From assembly GCA_964386525.1 (NCBI GenBank), contig CAYLSO010000205.1:1-14917 (forward strand): DNA of 14,917 bases, in the 5' to 3' direction. Below, piece after piece: positions 6,894-13,971 of the stretch (within the stretch, counting starts at the first letter, position 1; each line of letters starts with the position of its first letter). The stretch is from CAYLSO01 sp964386525. GTDB lineage: Bacteria > Eisenbacteria > RBG-16-71-46 > DASYSL01. The notes below the pieces were generated by a model that was not told the origin of the DNA, made no database searches, and worked only from the letters and a program-made list of their open reading frames with translations. Position numbers and translations under genes: made by a program.

Positions 6894-7299
6894 GTCGCAT
6901 CACACCTCTCGCGAGGAACTTCAAGGCCTGCGCGCGGCCATCGAGCGCGATCTGCGCGACGCCGCACTTGCCGCTCTCTCGACTGACAATCGCTTCGGCC
7001 TCGCCTACGAGGCGGCCCTGCTCTTAGCAAAGATGGTCGTCGCCTGCGCTGGCTATCGGGTAAGAGGCCCCGCCGCGCACGCCACCACGTTCGAGGCCAT
7101 GCGACTGGCCATGGGCCCTGGAATCGCGAAGACAGTCGCCTACTTGGACCGTTGTCGAAGAAAACGCAACCAGCTCAGCTACGATGTCGCTGGAGTCGTC
7201 GGCGAGGCAGAGGCCGGAGAGATTCTCGAGCGCGTTAAGACGCTGCGGGCGACGGTAGAGGATTGGATCGGCAAGAAGCACCCAAGCCTCGTGCCATAG
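6856..7299 (+). CDS. HEPN-domain protein, probable toxin partner (147 aa)
   Basis: A mostly helical protein with LAYEAALLLAKMVVACAGYR and a C-terminal RCRRKRNQLSYD motif (R99-D110). This resembles HEPN proteins of the SAV_6107-like type (from memory), whose R-N-x3 motif is followed by Y-D rather than the canonical R-x4-6-H of HEPN ribonucleases. In MNT-HEPN pairs the HEPN protein is an RNase toxin or the NTase target; Y109 is the obvious candidate residue for modification. Translation starts at GTG 6856, preceded by GGGAGA (6845-6850), and overlaps the antitoxin gene by 38 nt, indicating coupling. The missing histidine makes RNase activity uncertain. Confidence 0.8.
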   Translation: MSWKTLSAHGRVESHHTSREELQGLRAAIERDLRDAALAALSTDNRFGLAYEAALLLAKMVVACAGYRVRGPAAHATTFEAMRLAMGPGIAKTVAYLDRCRRKRNQLSYDVAGVVGEAEAGEILERVKTLRATVEDWIGKKHPSLVP

Positions 7300-7350
7300 G
7301 TGCCGGATCGGGCCCGGCGTGGCATCTGTCTTCTAGCTCGTGTCGCGCCG

Positions 7351-7365
7351 CGGACCGGAGGTCCG
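7351..7365 (+). promoter_or_regulatory. Hairpin enclosing the ribosome binding site of the third kinase
   Basis: CGGACC-GGA-GGTCCG forms a 6-bp stem with a 3-nt loop. The Shine-Dalgarno GGAGG (7357-7361), 6 nt before the ATG at 7368, lies across the loop and 3' arm, so pairing would limit ribosome access. Confidence 0.4.
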
Positions 7366-7367
7366 AA

Positions 7368-9647
7368 ATGCTCGGCCAAACGGTGTCTCACTACCGCGTG
7401 CTGGAGAGGCTCGGCGCCGGCTCCATGGGTGAGGTCTATCTGGCCGAGGACGTGCGCCTCGGCCGCAAGGTGGCGCTCAAGCTGCTGCCGCCGGACCTCG
7501 CGCGGGACGAAGCCGCCAAAACGCGTCTAATCCACGAGGCACGCGCCGCTTCGCTGCTCGACCATCCCCACATCTGTACGGTGTACGACATCGAAGAGCT
7601 CCCCGGGGGTCAACTGCTGCTCGCCATGACTTACTGCGAGGGCGAATCCCTCCGCGCCCGCTTGGCGCGCGGGCGGTTGCCCGCCGAGGAGGCCGTGGAG
7701 CTGGCCTGCCAGATGGCGGAAGCCCTGGCCGAGGCGCACGCCCACGGCGTCGTGCACCGGGATGTCAAGCCTGCCAACGCGATGGTGACGAAGTCGGGTC
7801 GGGTGAAGCTGGTGGACTTCGGGTTGGCGCATGTGCCCGAGGCGACGGTCTTGACGGCCACCGGCACGACGCTCGGCACGCCAGCCTACATGGCGCCGGA
7901 GCAGGTGCGAGGCGAGGCGACGGACGCGCGGGCCGACCTGTGGGCGCTGGGGGCGGTCCTGTACGAGATGCTCGCGGGGCGCCCGCCGTTCGGCGGGGAG
8001 ACCCTGCAAGCCGTGCTCTACGGCGTGGTGAACCAGGCGCCGGAGCCGCTGGACCGCTTGCGACCGGGACTACCCGCGGCACTGGTGCGCATCGTCAACC
8101 GGGCGCTGGCGAAGGACCGGCTGGCCCGCTACCAGCAGGCCGAGCAGATGCTCGTGGAACTGCGCACCTGCAGGGAACGGATGCGGGCTGGCGGCGAGCG
8201 GGCCGCGGTCGCCGAAGCACAGCGTCTGCCCTCTATCGCCGTCTTGCCCTTCGCGAACCTCAGCGCGGATCCGGAGCAGGAGTACTTCTGCGAGGGCATG
8301 ACCGAAGAGCTGATCATGGCCCTGGGCGCCATCGAAGGACTGCGCGTGGCGGCCAAGGCCTCGACCTTCCATCTCAAGGAGAAGGACCTGGAGATCCGGG
8401 CGATCGGGGACCGGCTCAACGTGGAGACCCTGCTCGAAGGCAGCGTGCGCAAGGCGGCCGACCGGCTGCGCATCACCGCCCAGCTCGTGAACGTCAGCGA
8501 CGGCTACCATCTCTGGTCGGAGCGCTATGACCGGCGGTTCGACGACGTGTTCGCGGTGCAGGACGAGATCGCCCGGGCGATCGTCGACAAGCTGAAGGTC
8601 AAGCTGATCGGGCCCCGGGAGGCGCCGCTCGTGAAGCGCCCCAGCGCGAACCTCGAGGCCTACCAACTCTACCTGAAGGGGCGGTACTACTTCGCGCGGC
8701 GCTACAAGGGCCGGCTGGAGCAGGCGGTGGACTGCTTCACGCGCGCCATCGACCTGGACCCCGACTTCGCACCCGCGCTGGCGGGCCTAGCGGAGAGTCT
8801 CAGCGTCGCCGGGTTCTACGGGTTGAGCATGCCGCGAGCGGTACTGCCGAAGGCCCGGGCAGCGGCCGAGCGCGCCGTGGCGCTCGACGACTCGCTCGCG
8901 GAAGCCCACAGCGCCCTGGGGACGTTGCATGCGTGGCTCGCCTGGGACTGGGGCGTGGCCGAGCGGGAGTTCAGGCGCGCCCTGGCGCTCGATCCGAATG
9001 CTCCCATCACGCACGCGTTCTACGGGATCGTGCTCGCGACCATGGGGCGGGCCGAGGCGGCCGCCATCGAGGCGGAGCGGGCAGCAACCCTCGATCCGCT
9101 GTCGCCCCTGGCCCTCTTCCTCGCTGCCGCCACCTACCACGGGCTTCGTCAGCAAGGCCGGTCCATAGAGTGCAGTCAGAACGCCTTGGCGCTCGACCCC
9201 GGCTGCTCCTTGGCCACCTGGATGCTCAGCGTGGCGCTATCGGAAGCCGGCAGGCACGATGAAGCCATCGAGGCCGCCGAGCGGGGCGTGCAGATGACGG
9301 ACAGGAACGGGTTCTTCGTGGCCATTCTCGGGCATGCGCTGGGCCGTGCCGGCCGCCAGGCCGACGCCCGGCAGGCGCTCGCCGAGCTGCTCGAGCGTTC
9401 ACGGCCGGAGGTCGTCCCGCCGATCTGGTTGGCGACGATACACGCGGGTCTCGGCGAGGTAGCCGAGGGCATCGCCGTCCTCGAGCGGGGCGTGCCGGAT
9501 TGGGGCAGCGCCTACCCGATCTTCCTGGTGGGGCCCATCTACTCCGGGCTGCAAAGCCACCCGCGGTTCGGTGCACTCCTGAGGTCCGTCGGATATACGG
9601 GCCCGTGGGCCGCGCCGGCCGGCACAGCCACGGCAGCAGGCGACTGA
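7368..9647 (+). CDS. Ser/Thr protein kinase with TolB-like domain and TPR repeats (759 aa)
   Basis: Same domain order as the 744-residue kinase of the minus strand but clearly diverged. Residues 9-265 are the kinase: GAGSMGEVY (16-24), K38, HRDVKPAN (130-137), DFG 150-152 and MAPE 175-178, all catalytic residues kept. Residues 289-410 form the TolB_N/FlgO-like domain (SIAVLPFANLSADPEQEYF to QDEIARAIVDKL). TPR-like helices run from about 430 to 735 with repeated ALxLDP motifs. No signal peptide or membrane segment is seen, so it is probably cytoplasmic. The ATG at 7368 has a strong Shine-Dalgarno and starts MLGQTVSHYRVLERLG, the usual distance before the Gly-loop; an upstream in-frame ATG at 7263 lies inside the HEPN gene and is unlikely. 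It follows that gene by 68 nt on the same strand and may be co-transcribed with it. Substrates are unknown. Confidence 0.93.
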   Translation: MLGQTVSHYRVLERLGAGSMGEVYLAEDVRLGRKVALKLLPPDLARDEAAKTRLIHEARAASLLDHPHICTVYDIEELPGGQLLLAMTYCEGESLRARLARGRLPAEEAVELACQMAEALAEAHAHGVVHRDVKPANAMVTKSGRVKLVDFGLAHVPEATVLTATGTTLGTPAYMAPEQVRGEATDARADLWALGAVLYEMLAGRPPFGGETLQAVLYGVVNQAPEPLDRLRPGLPAALVRIVNRALAKDRLARYQQAEQMLVELRTCRERMRAGGERAAVAEAQRLPSIAVLPFANLSADPEQEYFCEGMTEELIMALGAIEGLRVAAKASTFHLKEKDLEIRAIGDRLNVETLLEGSVRKAADRLRITAQLVNVSDGYHLWSERYDRRFDDVFAVQDEIARAIVDKLKVKLIGPREAPLVKRPSANLEAYQLYLKGRYYFARRYKGRLEQAVDCFTRAIDLDPDFAPALAGLAESLSVAGFYGLSMPRAVLPKARAAAERAVALDDSLAEAHSALGTLHAWLAWDWGVAEREFRRALALDPNAPITHAFYGIVLATMGRAEAAAIEAERAATLDPLSPLALFLAAATYHGLRQQGRSIECSQNALALDPGCSLATWMLSVALSEAGRHDEAIEAAERGVQMTDRNGFFVAILGHALGRAGRQADARQALAELLERSRPEVVPPIWLATIHAGLGEVAEGIAVLERGVPDWGSAYPIFLVGPIYSGLQSHPRFGALLRSVGYTGPWAAPAGTATAAGD

Positions 9648-9935
9648 CAAGGAATCCGATCCGCGCGCTCCCTGCCGACCTCCTAGACGGCGCCGCGGCA
9701 GGAACCCAGGTGTGGGCACGCTGGCCCCCAAGGACCTGGCGAAAGACCCCCAGGAGCTGTGCTGTCGAGGCATGCCGGCGTCGAAGGGACCGGCACCACC
9801 GAGCCATGATCCAGTGTCGAGAACCCGATGCGGTTCAAAGCCTCCGGGCCGCCTCCGCGCCCTGGGTGACGATTGGGTGACACACCAGAGTCCGCTCCTG
9901 TCCTCTTCTGTCCGCTCCTGTCCGGATTGAGCGGA

Positions 9936-9967
9936 GGGCCCCCGCCGGGGCTAACCGACGGAGGCCC
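9936..9967 (-). terminator. Terminal hairpin of RNA copy 3
   Basis: GGGCCTCCGTCGG pairs with CCGGCGGGGGCCC on the minus strand, with G-U pairs replacing some G-C pairs of copy 1. The following CTCCGCTC is not a U-tract, so termination here would be weak. Confidence 0.4.
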
Positions 9968-10055
9968 TTGTGATTCAACGTCTTCCCGGTTCGGGCGGCG
10001 AATCGGTGTCGGTGGATTTCGAGACCGTCCAGTTCAACCGCTCCTGCACCTCTCC
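9936..10055 (-). ncRNA. tRNA-Ser(CGA) 5'-half-containing small RNA candidate, copy 3
   Basis: The minus-strand unit runs from G1 at 10055 for about 120 nt. The tRNA-like 5' half (GGAGAGG to CTCGAAA) is identical to copies 1 and 2. It is followed by TCCACCGAC-ACCG, the CCCG-AAC-CGGG hairpin and the terminal GC hairpin. No 3' tRNA half is present. Confidence 0.6.
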
Positions 10056-10065
10056 AGGCGCAGCA

Positions 10066-10094
10066 TTCATAACAGCTTGCGGCGTTTTGGGCAA
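10066..10094 (-). promoter_or_regulatory. Sigma70-like promoter of RNA copy 3
   Basis: TTGCCC (10094-10089), 17 nt, TATGAA (10071-10066), then 10 nt to G1. The spacer differs from the other copies while the boxes and distances are kept. Confidence 0.6.
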
Positions 10095-10378
10095 TGGCCC
10101 GAAGGGGCGTCTGCTACCGTTTCTGCTTTGAAGCAGCGCCCCCTACCCGTGCGGGTTCGCCTGGACATTCTACTCCTGTCTCCTGGTCCCCTCAGTGAGG
10201 TCCTTCATCCGTCTCTTCGCGCTCGATAGCGGCGGCCGTGGTCGCCGGCGGATGGTGAGTTTTGCGACGAGGCGCGCGGCGCCAATCGGCTACGCGACCT
10301 CAACAGCGACCACAGGACTGTTCGCGCTCTCCGCTCCTCCGTGTTCGGACCCGGCTGAGAGTCTCCCGCTCCCCCCGG

Positions 10379-10623
10379 CTAGGAACCTACCTCCCCCCCG
10401 TGGCCGTCTCGGCGCTCGCAGGTCGTCCCGTCCCGCCACACTGCATAGAGAATCCCGGCCAGCTTGCCGGCCAGCGCAGCGACCCCGACTTGGTCCCCCG
10501 CCGCAGCGCCACCCGCTGCGCCCACCGCCGTAGCGGTTCGGCGTCCTCGCGCCGCGAGCGCAAGATCTACCACGCCGCCTCAACCAAGAGCCAGCGGGCC
10601 CGGCTGTTGCCGGCCGCTGACGA
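10379..10623 (-). pseudogene. Decayed C-terminal remnant of an IS110/IS116-type transposase
   Basis: Minus-strand translation gives SAAGNSRARWLLVEAAW, an in-frame TAG, then ILRSRREDAEPLRRWAQRVA. In another frame it continues DQVGVAALAGKLAGILYAVW and RDGTTC, ending at a stop at 10379. These pieces match, in order, the C-terminal Transposase_20 region of IS110-family transposases (R-W-x-L-V-E-A-A-W, then the K-L-A-G-I-L-Y-x-x-W-R-D-G tail). The stop and the frameshift make it non-functional. The N-terminal DEDD domain and recognisable element ends are missing. The adjoining 10095-10378 contains nothing else I can identify. Confidence 0.7.
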
Positions 10624-10646
10624 AGGCACTCGAGACAGGGTACATT
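10618..10646 (+). promoter_or_regulatory. Possible promoter of the secreted repeat protein gene
   Basis: TGACGA (10618-10623), 17 nt, TACATT (10641-10646), giving a leader of about 60 nt. The -10 box is reasonable and the -35 weak. If real, it arose inside or at the edge of the transposase remnant. Confidence 0.25.
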
Positions 10647-10711
10647 GCCCCCGGCGCCGCGGCGGGCGCCGACATCGAAGTAACTTCGCAACATCCTCGT
10701 GGGAGGGCGCG

Positions 10712-11200
10712 ATGAAATCAATACGCAGGGGCTCGTGGATCGCGTTGTGCGTCACGATTCTGGCGGGGCTTCCCGCCGCGGCGGCCGAGAAGGCCGTCAA
10801 TCTGGCGGTGTTCACCCCCCTGTCGCTGGTCAAGCCAGAGGATTCGGTGACCGCGTTCCGCTTCAATCTGATCTACGGGAAGAACTCGTCGGTGGGAGTC
10901 GTTGACCTGGGTTTCGTGAATCACACGACCACGCTCTCGAACGGCCTGCAATGGGGGTTCGTCAACTACACCGAGGGCACGATGAGCGGCCTCCAGATCG
11001 CAGCGGTCAACATCAACACAGGCACCACCAGGGGCCTCCAGTGGGCTGGTTTCAATTACGCCGAGAACGCTGGGGGACTGCAGCTCGCGTTCGTGAACTA
11101 CGCACGGAGGCTGGATGGTGTGCAGATCGGCGTGCTCAATATCATCAAGGAGGGCGGATTCTTGCCGGTGTGCGTGATTGCGAACTGGTCGAAGCGATGA
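10712..11200 (+). CDS. Secreted LA_2272-like surface-repeat protein (162 aa)
   Basis: The protein starts MKSIRRGSWIALCVTILAG, with a signal peptide and a likely cleavage after PAAAA near residue 25. The mature part holds short repeats of about 16-20 residues of the form G-L-Q-x-G/A-x-V-N-Y (GLQWGFVNYTEGTMS, GLQIAAVNINTGTTR, GLQWAGFNYAENAG, GLQLAFVNYARRLD, VQIGVLNIIKEGG) and ends FLPVCVIANWSKR. This matches the LA_2272-type surface repeat family as I remember it, whose members are exported and possibly outer-membrane-associated beta proteins of unknown role. The ATG at 10712 has GGGAGG five bases before it; the open frame extends upstream to 10262, but that part lacks coding character and overlaps the transposase remnant. 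Confidence 0.85.
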   Translation: MKSIRRGSWIALCVTILAGLPAAAAEKAVNLAVFTPLSLVKPEDSVTAFRFNLIYGKNSSVGVVDLGFVNHTTTLSNGLQWGFVNYTEGTMSGLQIAAVNINTGTTRGLQWAGFNYAENAGGLQLAFVNYARRLDGVQIGVLNIIKEGGFLPVCVIANWSKR

Positions 11201-11549
11201 GGTTGTGGGCCGCACCCCGACTCTGACCCACTAGGCTCTCATCATGGCGAGCGGACCACCTAGGCCAGGAATGACAGTCGCGGTGGGCCAGTTCTCCGGG
11301 AGCAGATCACCACGAACAGCCGGTGGATCTTCAGCCTCGTCGGCACGGTGAGCTACTAGACGAGGGGGCGACCGCGCAGCGCACCCTCGTCGCGTCGGCG
11401 TCGCCAGTGCCACGCCGAGCGACGCAGCTCCACCAGCCACAGGGCGCCCCTCCGACCGCGGCTCCTGTCGGGTCAGTCGCGGGATAGGCGCATGTGGTGC
11501 GACCCAGCTCCAATTTCGTCGCCTGGCCGGACTGGAACAGCGTCTGTTA
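11201..11549. other. Intergenic stretch with no recognisable gene
   Basis: About 350 nt lie between two convergent genes. Short frames on both strands are arginine-rich with internal stops, and no family is recognisable. A degraded gene cannot be excluded. Confidence 0.45.
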
Positions 11550-12395
11550 TCATCGGGGCGAGCCTCGCGGCGCCTCCGGCGGGCTGCCGGGACGGGCAGT
11601 GGGTACGGGCGCGGTTCCCATCACCTGTTGAAGGTCCAACAGACTCTCCTGGCTCACGCGAATCACGCCACGCTGGGGTCGGTCCAAATCCATGATGAGA
11701 TACACGACGACGACGATCAGAAGGATCAGCGCGTATGCCGGGAGCATCGGGCGGTGCCCGGCGACTCCGGAGTCGTAGCCAAGGGTAGCTCCCGTCAGGA
11801 CGAATGCCGCAAACATCACGAGGAGCACGATCTCCGGAACATGCCGTGCCGAGGCGGCGTTCCGTGCACCCGATGCGTCGATGAGCTCGTTCAAAGACTG
11901 AACGAACCGCCCGCTGGCGACGGGCCTGGCATCCCTTTCCACAGCTCTCTCTGCATGTGCCCAGAGATCCGCGACAATCCCGTTGGCTTGCTGGTTCAGG
12001 GCGTCCCGCTTGGCGTCTTCCGCCAGACTGAGACGGCCCTCCCGGATGCGCACGTCCAAGTAGCGGCGGAGCAGCGCCTGCACCTCGCTCCGCATCTCGA
12101 TCGGGAGAAGCCGGGCACTGAGGTACGTTGCCTCGATGGCGTTGGCCTCGACCACGACAGCCTGGCTGCGGTGATCGTAGCGCTGCAGGGCCAGGGAGAA
12201 CGTGAACCCGAGCAGGAGCGCCAGAAGGCCCAGCATCGCAGCCAGGACGGCGCCGACGTGCGCTCTGCCTGGATTACTGCCCGAGACGTGTCGCCTGCGG
12301 CCAAGGCGATAGCCGAGTTCTAGGAACAACAACATGCACAAGAAGAGGCCTGACACAATCAAGCCGCTACTGTGGCCGTACATGAGTTCCTTCAT
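11550..12395 (-). CDS. DUF4239-like (bestrophin-like) integral membrane protein (281 aa)
   Basis: Four hydrophobic segments are visible at about 10-28, 48-68, 187-205 and 219-236, so N- and C-termini should lie on the same side. Between segments 2 and 3 is a large soluble helical loop. The GFTFSLALQRYDHRSQAVVV stretch (63-82) followed by EANAIEATYLSARLLP, and the LDRPQRGVIRVSQESLLDL stretch after the last segment (237-255), are characteristic of the DUF4239 family, which is distantly related to bestrophin-type channels. Function is unproven. I chose the ATG at 12395 because MKELMYGHSSGL places the first membrane segment normally and AGGAGA lies about 10 nt upstream; the frame is open to 12452. 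The tail 261-281 is Pro-rich and probably disordered. Confidence 0.8.
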   Translation of the reverse strand: MKELMYGHSSGLIVSGLFLCMLLFLELGYRLGRRRHVSGSNPGRAHVGAVLAAMLGLLALLLGFTFSLALQRYDHRSQAVVVEANAIEATYLSARLLPIEMRSEVQALLRRYLDVRIREGRLSLAEDAKRDALNQQANGIVADLWAHAERAVERDARPVASGRFVQSLNELIDASGARNAASARHVPEIVLLVMFAAFVLTGATLGYDSGVAGHRPMLPAYALILLIVVVVYLIMDLDRPQRGVIRVSQESLLDLQQVMGTAPVPTARPGSPPEAPRGSPR

Positions 12396-12554
12396 GAATC
12401 CACGTCTCCTGTGTCGCGGTGCTGCCCGATTCCCGGGACCCGCACGGAACACGAGCGCCGGAGCATCGCCGGCTAAGAACAGGGCGTTCTGGAACTATTC
12501 GCTTCTGCGCTTCCTTCCCTTGCTTCGTGAGCCGCTGGCGATCTCCGGTCCGCT

Positions 12555-13292
12555 TCAGCCGCCAGCGACGAGGGCATCGGGAATCTCGTACCGCTCTTCG
12601 GTGCCCAGCTTCACGGTCGTGACGTCACCCTGGCGCGTGAAAGTCAGCGGGTCAGGCGAATCCGATGTAACGGGCTTGCCCTTCACGAAGAGGATACGAC
12701 GCTTACCGGAGTTCGCCTGGGGAATCTCGACCGTGGCCGTGCCGTCGAAGCCGCGGCGGATGACGAACGCCTCGCAATCCCGTTGCTTCGTCTCGAAGGA
12801 CGGGACGCACCTGATCGACCCTGAGGCATGGAACGGCGTGCCCGGCAGGAGCGCGTCCTTCGACGCGGGAACCGGCGCGAGCGCCTGGCCGGTCACGCCG
12901 ATAGTCAGCGTGTAGTCGCTCGACTCGTTGCGGCGCGCGGCGGGACGCATCAAGTAGACGCGCACCGTGTAGTCGCCGTCGGCCGGGAGCATGCCCGCAA
13001 AGGAATTGCCTGTCAGGGCAGTGGAACCGACGAACATGGAAACGTCTGTTTCGGGTGGATTGATGTTGAAGTAGTTCTGCGGATTCGTCTTCTTTAGACT
13101 GACGGTGAGCGTCTGCCCGGCGCCGGCGCGCACCAGGTAGTCGACAATGGGATCGCCCTTCAGCCGGCCTTTGATGACCGTCGACGTTGCGCCCTTGGCA
13201 AACTGCACGCGCTCTTGGTGAATGTCCGTGGCGGCGGCCCAGACCAGGGTGGCGAGGAACACCGAAGCGAGCACAATTGGAATAAGTCTCAT
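12555..13292 (-). CDS. Exported two-domain protein with PliG/PPC-like beta domain (245 aa)
   Basis: An N-terminal signal peptide (MRLIPIVLASVFLATLVWAA, cleavage near residue 19-21) directs export. Residues about 27-134 (VQFAKGATSTVIKGRLKGD to YTLTIGVTG) form a beta-sandwich pattern with DYLVRAGAGQTLTVSL, NYFNI, VGSTALTGNSFAG and PADGDYTVRVYLMRPAARR. This resembles periplasmic g-type lysozyme inhibitor (PliG)/PPC-like proteins. Residues about 150-245 are a second domain with two cysteines (C162, C173) and the ending TEERYEIPDALVAGG, often found fused to the first in environmental proteobacterial proteins. The ATG at 13292 is preceded by GGAGG at 7 nt. It is on the same strand as, and 159 nt upstream of, the DUF4239-like gene. 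Lysozyme inhibition is only a hypothesis. Confidence 0.75.
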   Translation of the reverse strand: MRLIPIVLASVFLATLVWAAATDIHQERVQFAKGATSTVIKGRLKGDPIVDYLVRAGAGQTLTVSLKKTNPQNYFNINPPETDVSMFVGSTALTGNSFAGMLPADGDYTVRVYLMRPAARRNESSDYTLTIGVTGQALAPVPASKDALLPGTPFHASGSIRCVPSFETKQRDCEAFVIRRGFDGTATVEIPQANSGKRRILFVKGKPVTSDSPDPLTFTRQGDVTTVKLGTEERYEIPDALVAGG

Positions 13293-13561
13293 GGTCGAGC
13301 CTCCAGGCGGAGAAGACGAGCCACTGCCCTGGCGAACGGCTATTCGTGGTGGCGTAAGTCCCCGCCTGCTCGCTCGCTCAGCGAAGCCCCCGCCACCGTG
13401 ATTCGTACTGCACCGACTGTCCGGATCGCCGCGGCAGCGGCGGGCAGAGCCGTCCTGCAAGTGCCGCCCCGGACCGTGCAGGGGCCGCCTCCGGGTCACC
13501 GCGTCCGGTGGACTCTAGCACAGGGGCCACCCCGAGGACTCGGCTCCGGCTGCGACACCCG

Positions 13562-13612
13562 GGGTGATGATCGCGCGACACACCGGAGTCCGCTCCCGTG
13601 CGCTTCTTTCTT
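13562..13612 (-). repeat. Solo left-end fragment of the dispersed repeat
   Basis: GGGTGATGATCGCGCGACAC and the following CCGGAGTCCGCTCC match the plus-strand left end of copies 1 to 3, but unrelated sequence follows instead of the hairpin. About 150 nt later a second, complete but divergent unit begins. It is either a broken extra copy or copy 4 interrupted by an insertion. Confidence 0.6.
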
Positions 13613-13818
13613 TGTCGTATACAACTCTCCGCCAGTTGCTGCAGAGCGCAGGCGGGATTCGGAGGCCGAGCACACGCCGTCTCCCGCCAGGCGTCGATGG
13701 CCCACCCGCCACGCATCCATTGAAGCAGCAAGACCGCCTTCCGTTGGATTACAAATGGATGCCACCTCAGAGTCGCCTCCAGTCCCTTCCTGTCCCCTCC
13801 TGTCCCCTCGAAACGAGA

Positions 13819-13850
13819 ACGCCCCGGCAGGCGCTAACCTGCTGGGGCGT
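13819..13850 (-). terminator. Terminal hairpin of RNA copy 4
   Basis: ACGCCCCAGCAGG pairs with CCTGCCGGGGCGT (12 of 13 positions) around TTAGCG, then TCTCGTTTCG on the minus strand. The sequence is unlike the hairpins of copies 1 to 3, yet position and strength are equivalent. Confidence 0.5.
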
Positions 13851-13960
13851 CGGTAACTCTCGGTGGCGGAACGCGATTCCGGCGGTGGAGCCGCATTCGG
13901 GTCGTAAGCGCGGACGGCCGCTTTCGAAACCGTCCAGTTCAACCGCTCCTGCACCTCTCC
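13819..13960 (-). ncRNA. tRNA-Ser(CGA) 5'-half-containing small RNA candidate, copy 4
   Basis: The minus-strand unit begins at G1 (13960) and spans about 142 nt. GGAGAGG, the D-arm and ACGGT are identical to the other copies, and the loop is TTCGAAA, keeping the CGA anticodon. GGACGG then pairs with CCGTCC across 12 nt, a different way of closing the anticodon-like arm. A roughly 70-nt unrelated spacer and a 12-bp GC hairpin follow. Conservation stops almost exactly at the end of the anticodon loop. Confidence 0.6.
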
Positions 13961-13971
13961 AAGTCGGGCGA

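Larger units (their letters stand above)
9864..10094 (-). repeat. Dispersed tRNA-Ser-derived repeat, copy 3
   Basis: Same orientation and organisation as copies 1 and 2, here downstream of and antisense to the plus-strand third kinase, so the RNA would be convergent with that gene. The stretch 9648-9863 between kinase and repeat holds no recognisable gene. Confidence 0.9.

Noticed and set aside
10262..10711. N-terminal extension of the LA_2272-like protein
   Set aside because: A proper signal peptide and Shine-Dalgarno define the start at 10712, and the upstream frame is antisense to the transposase remnant.
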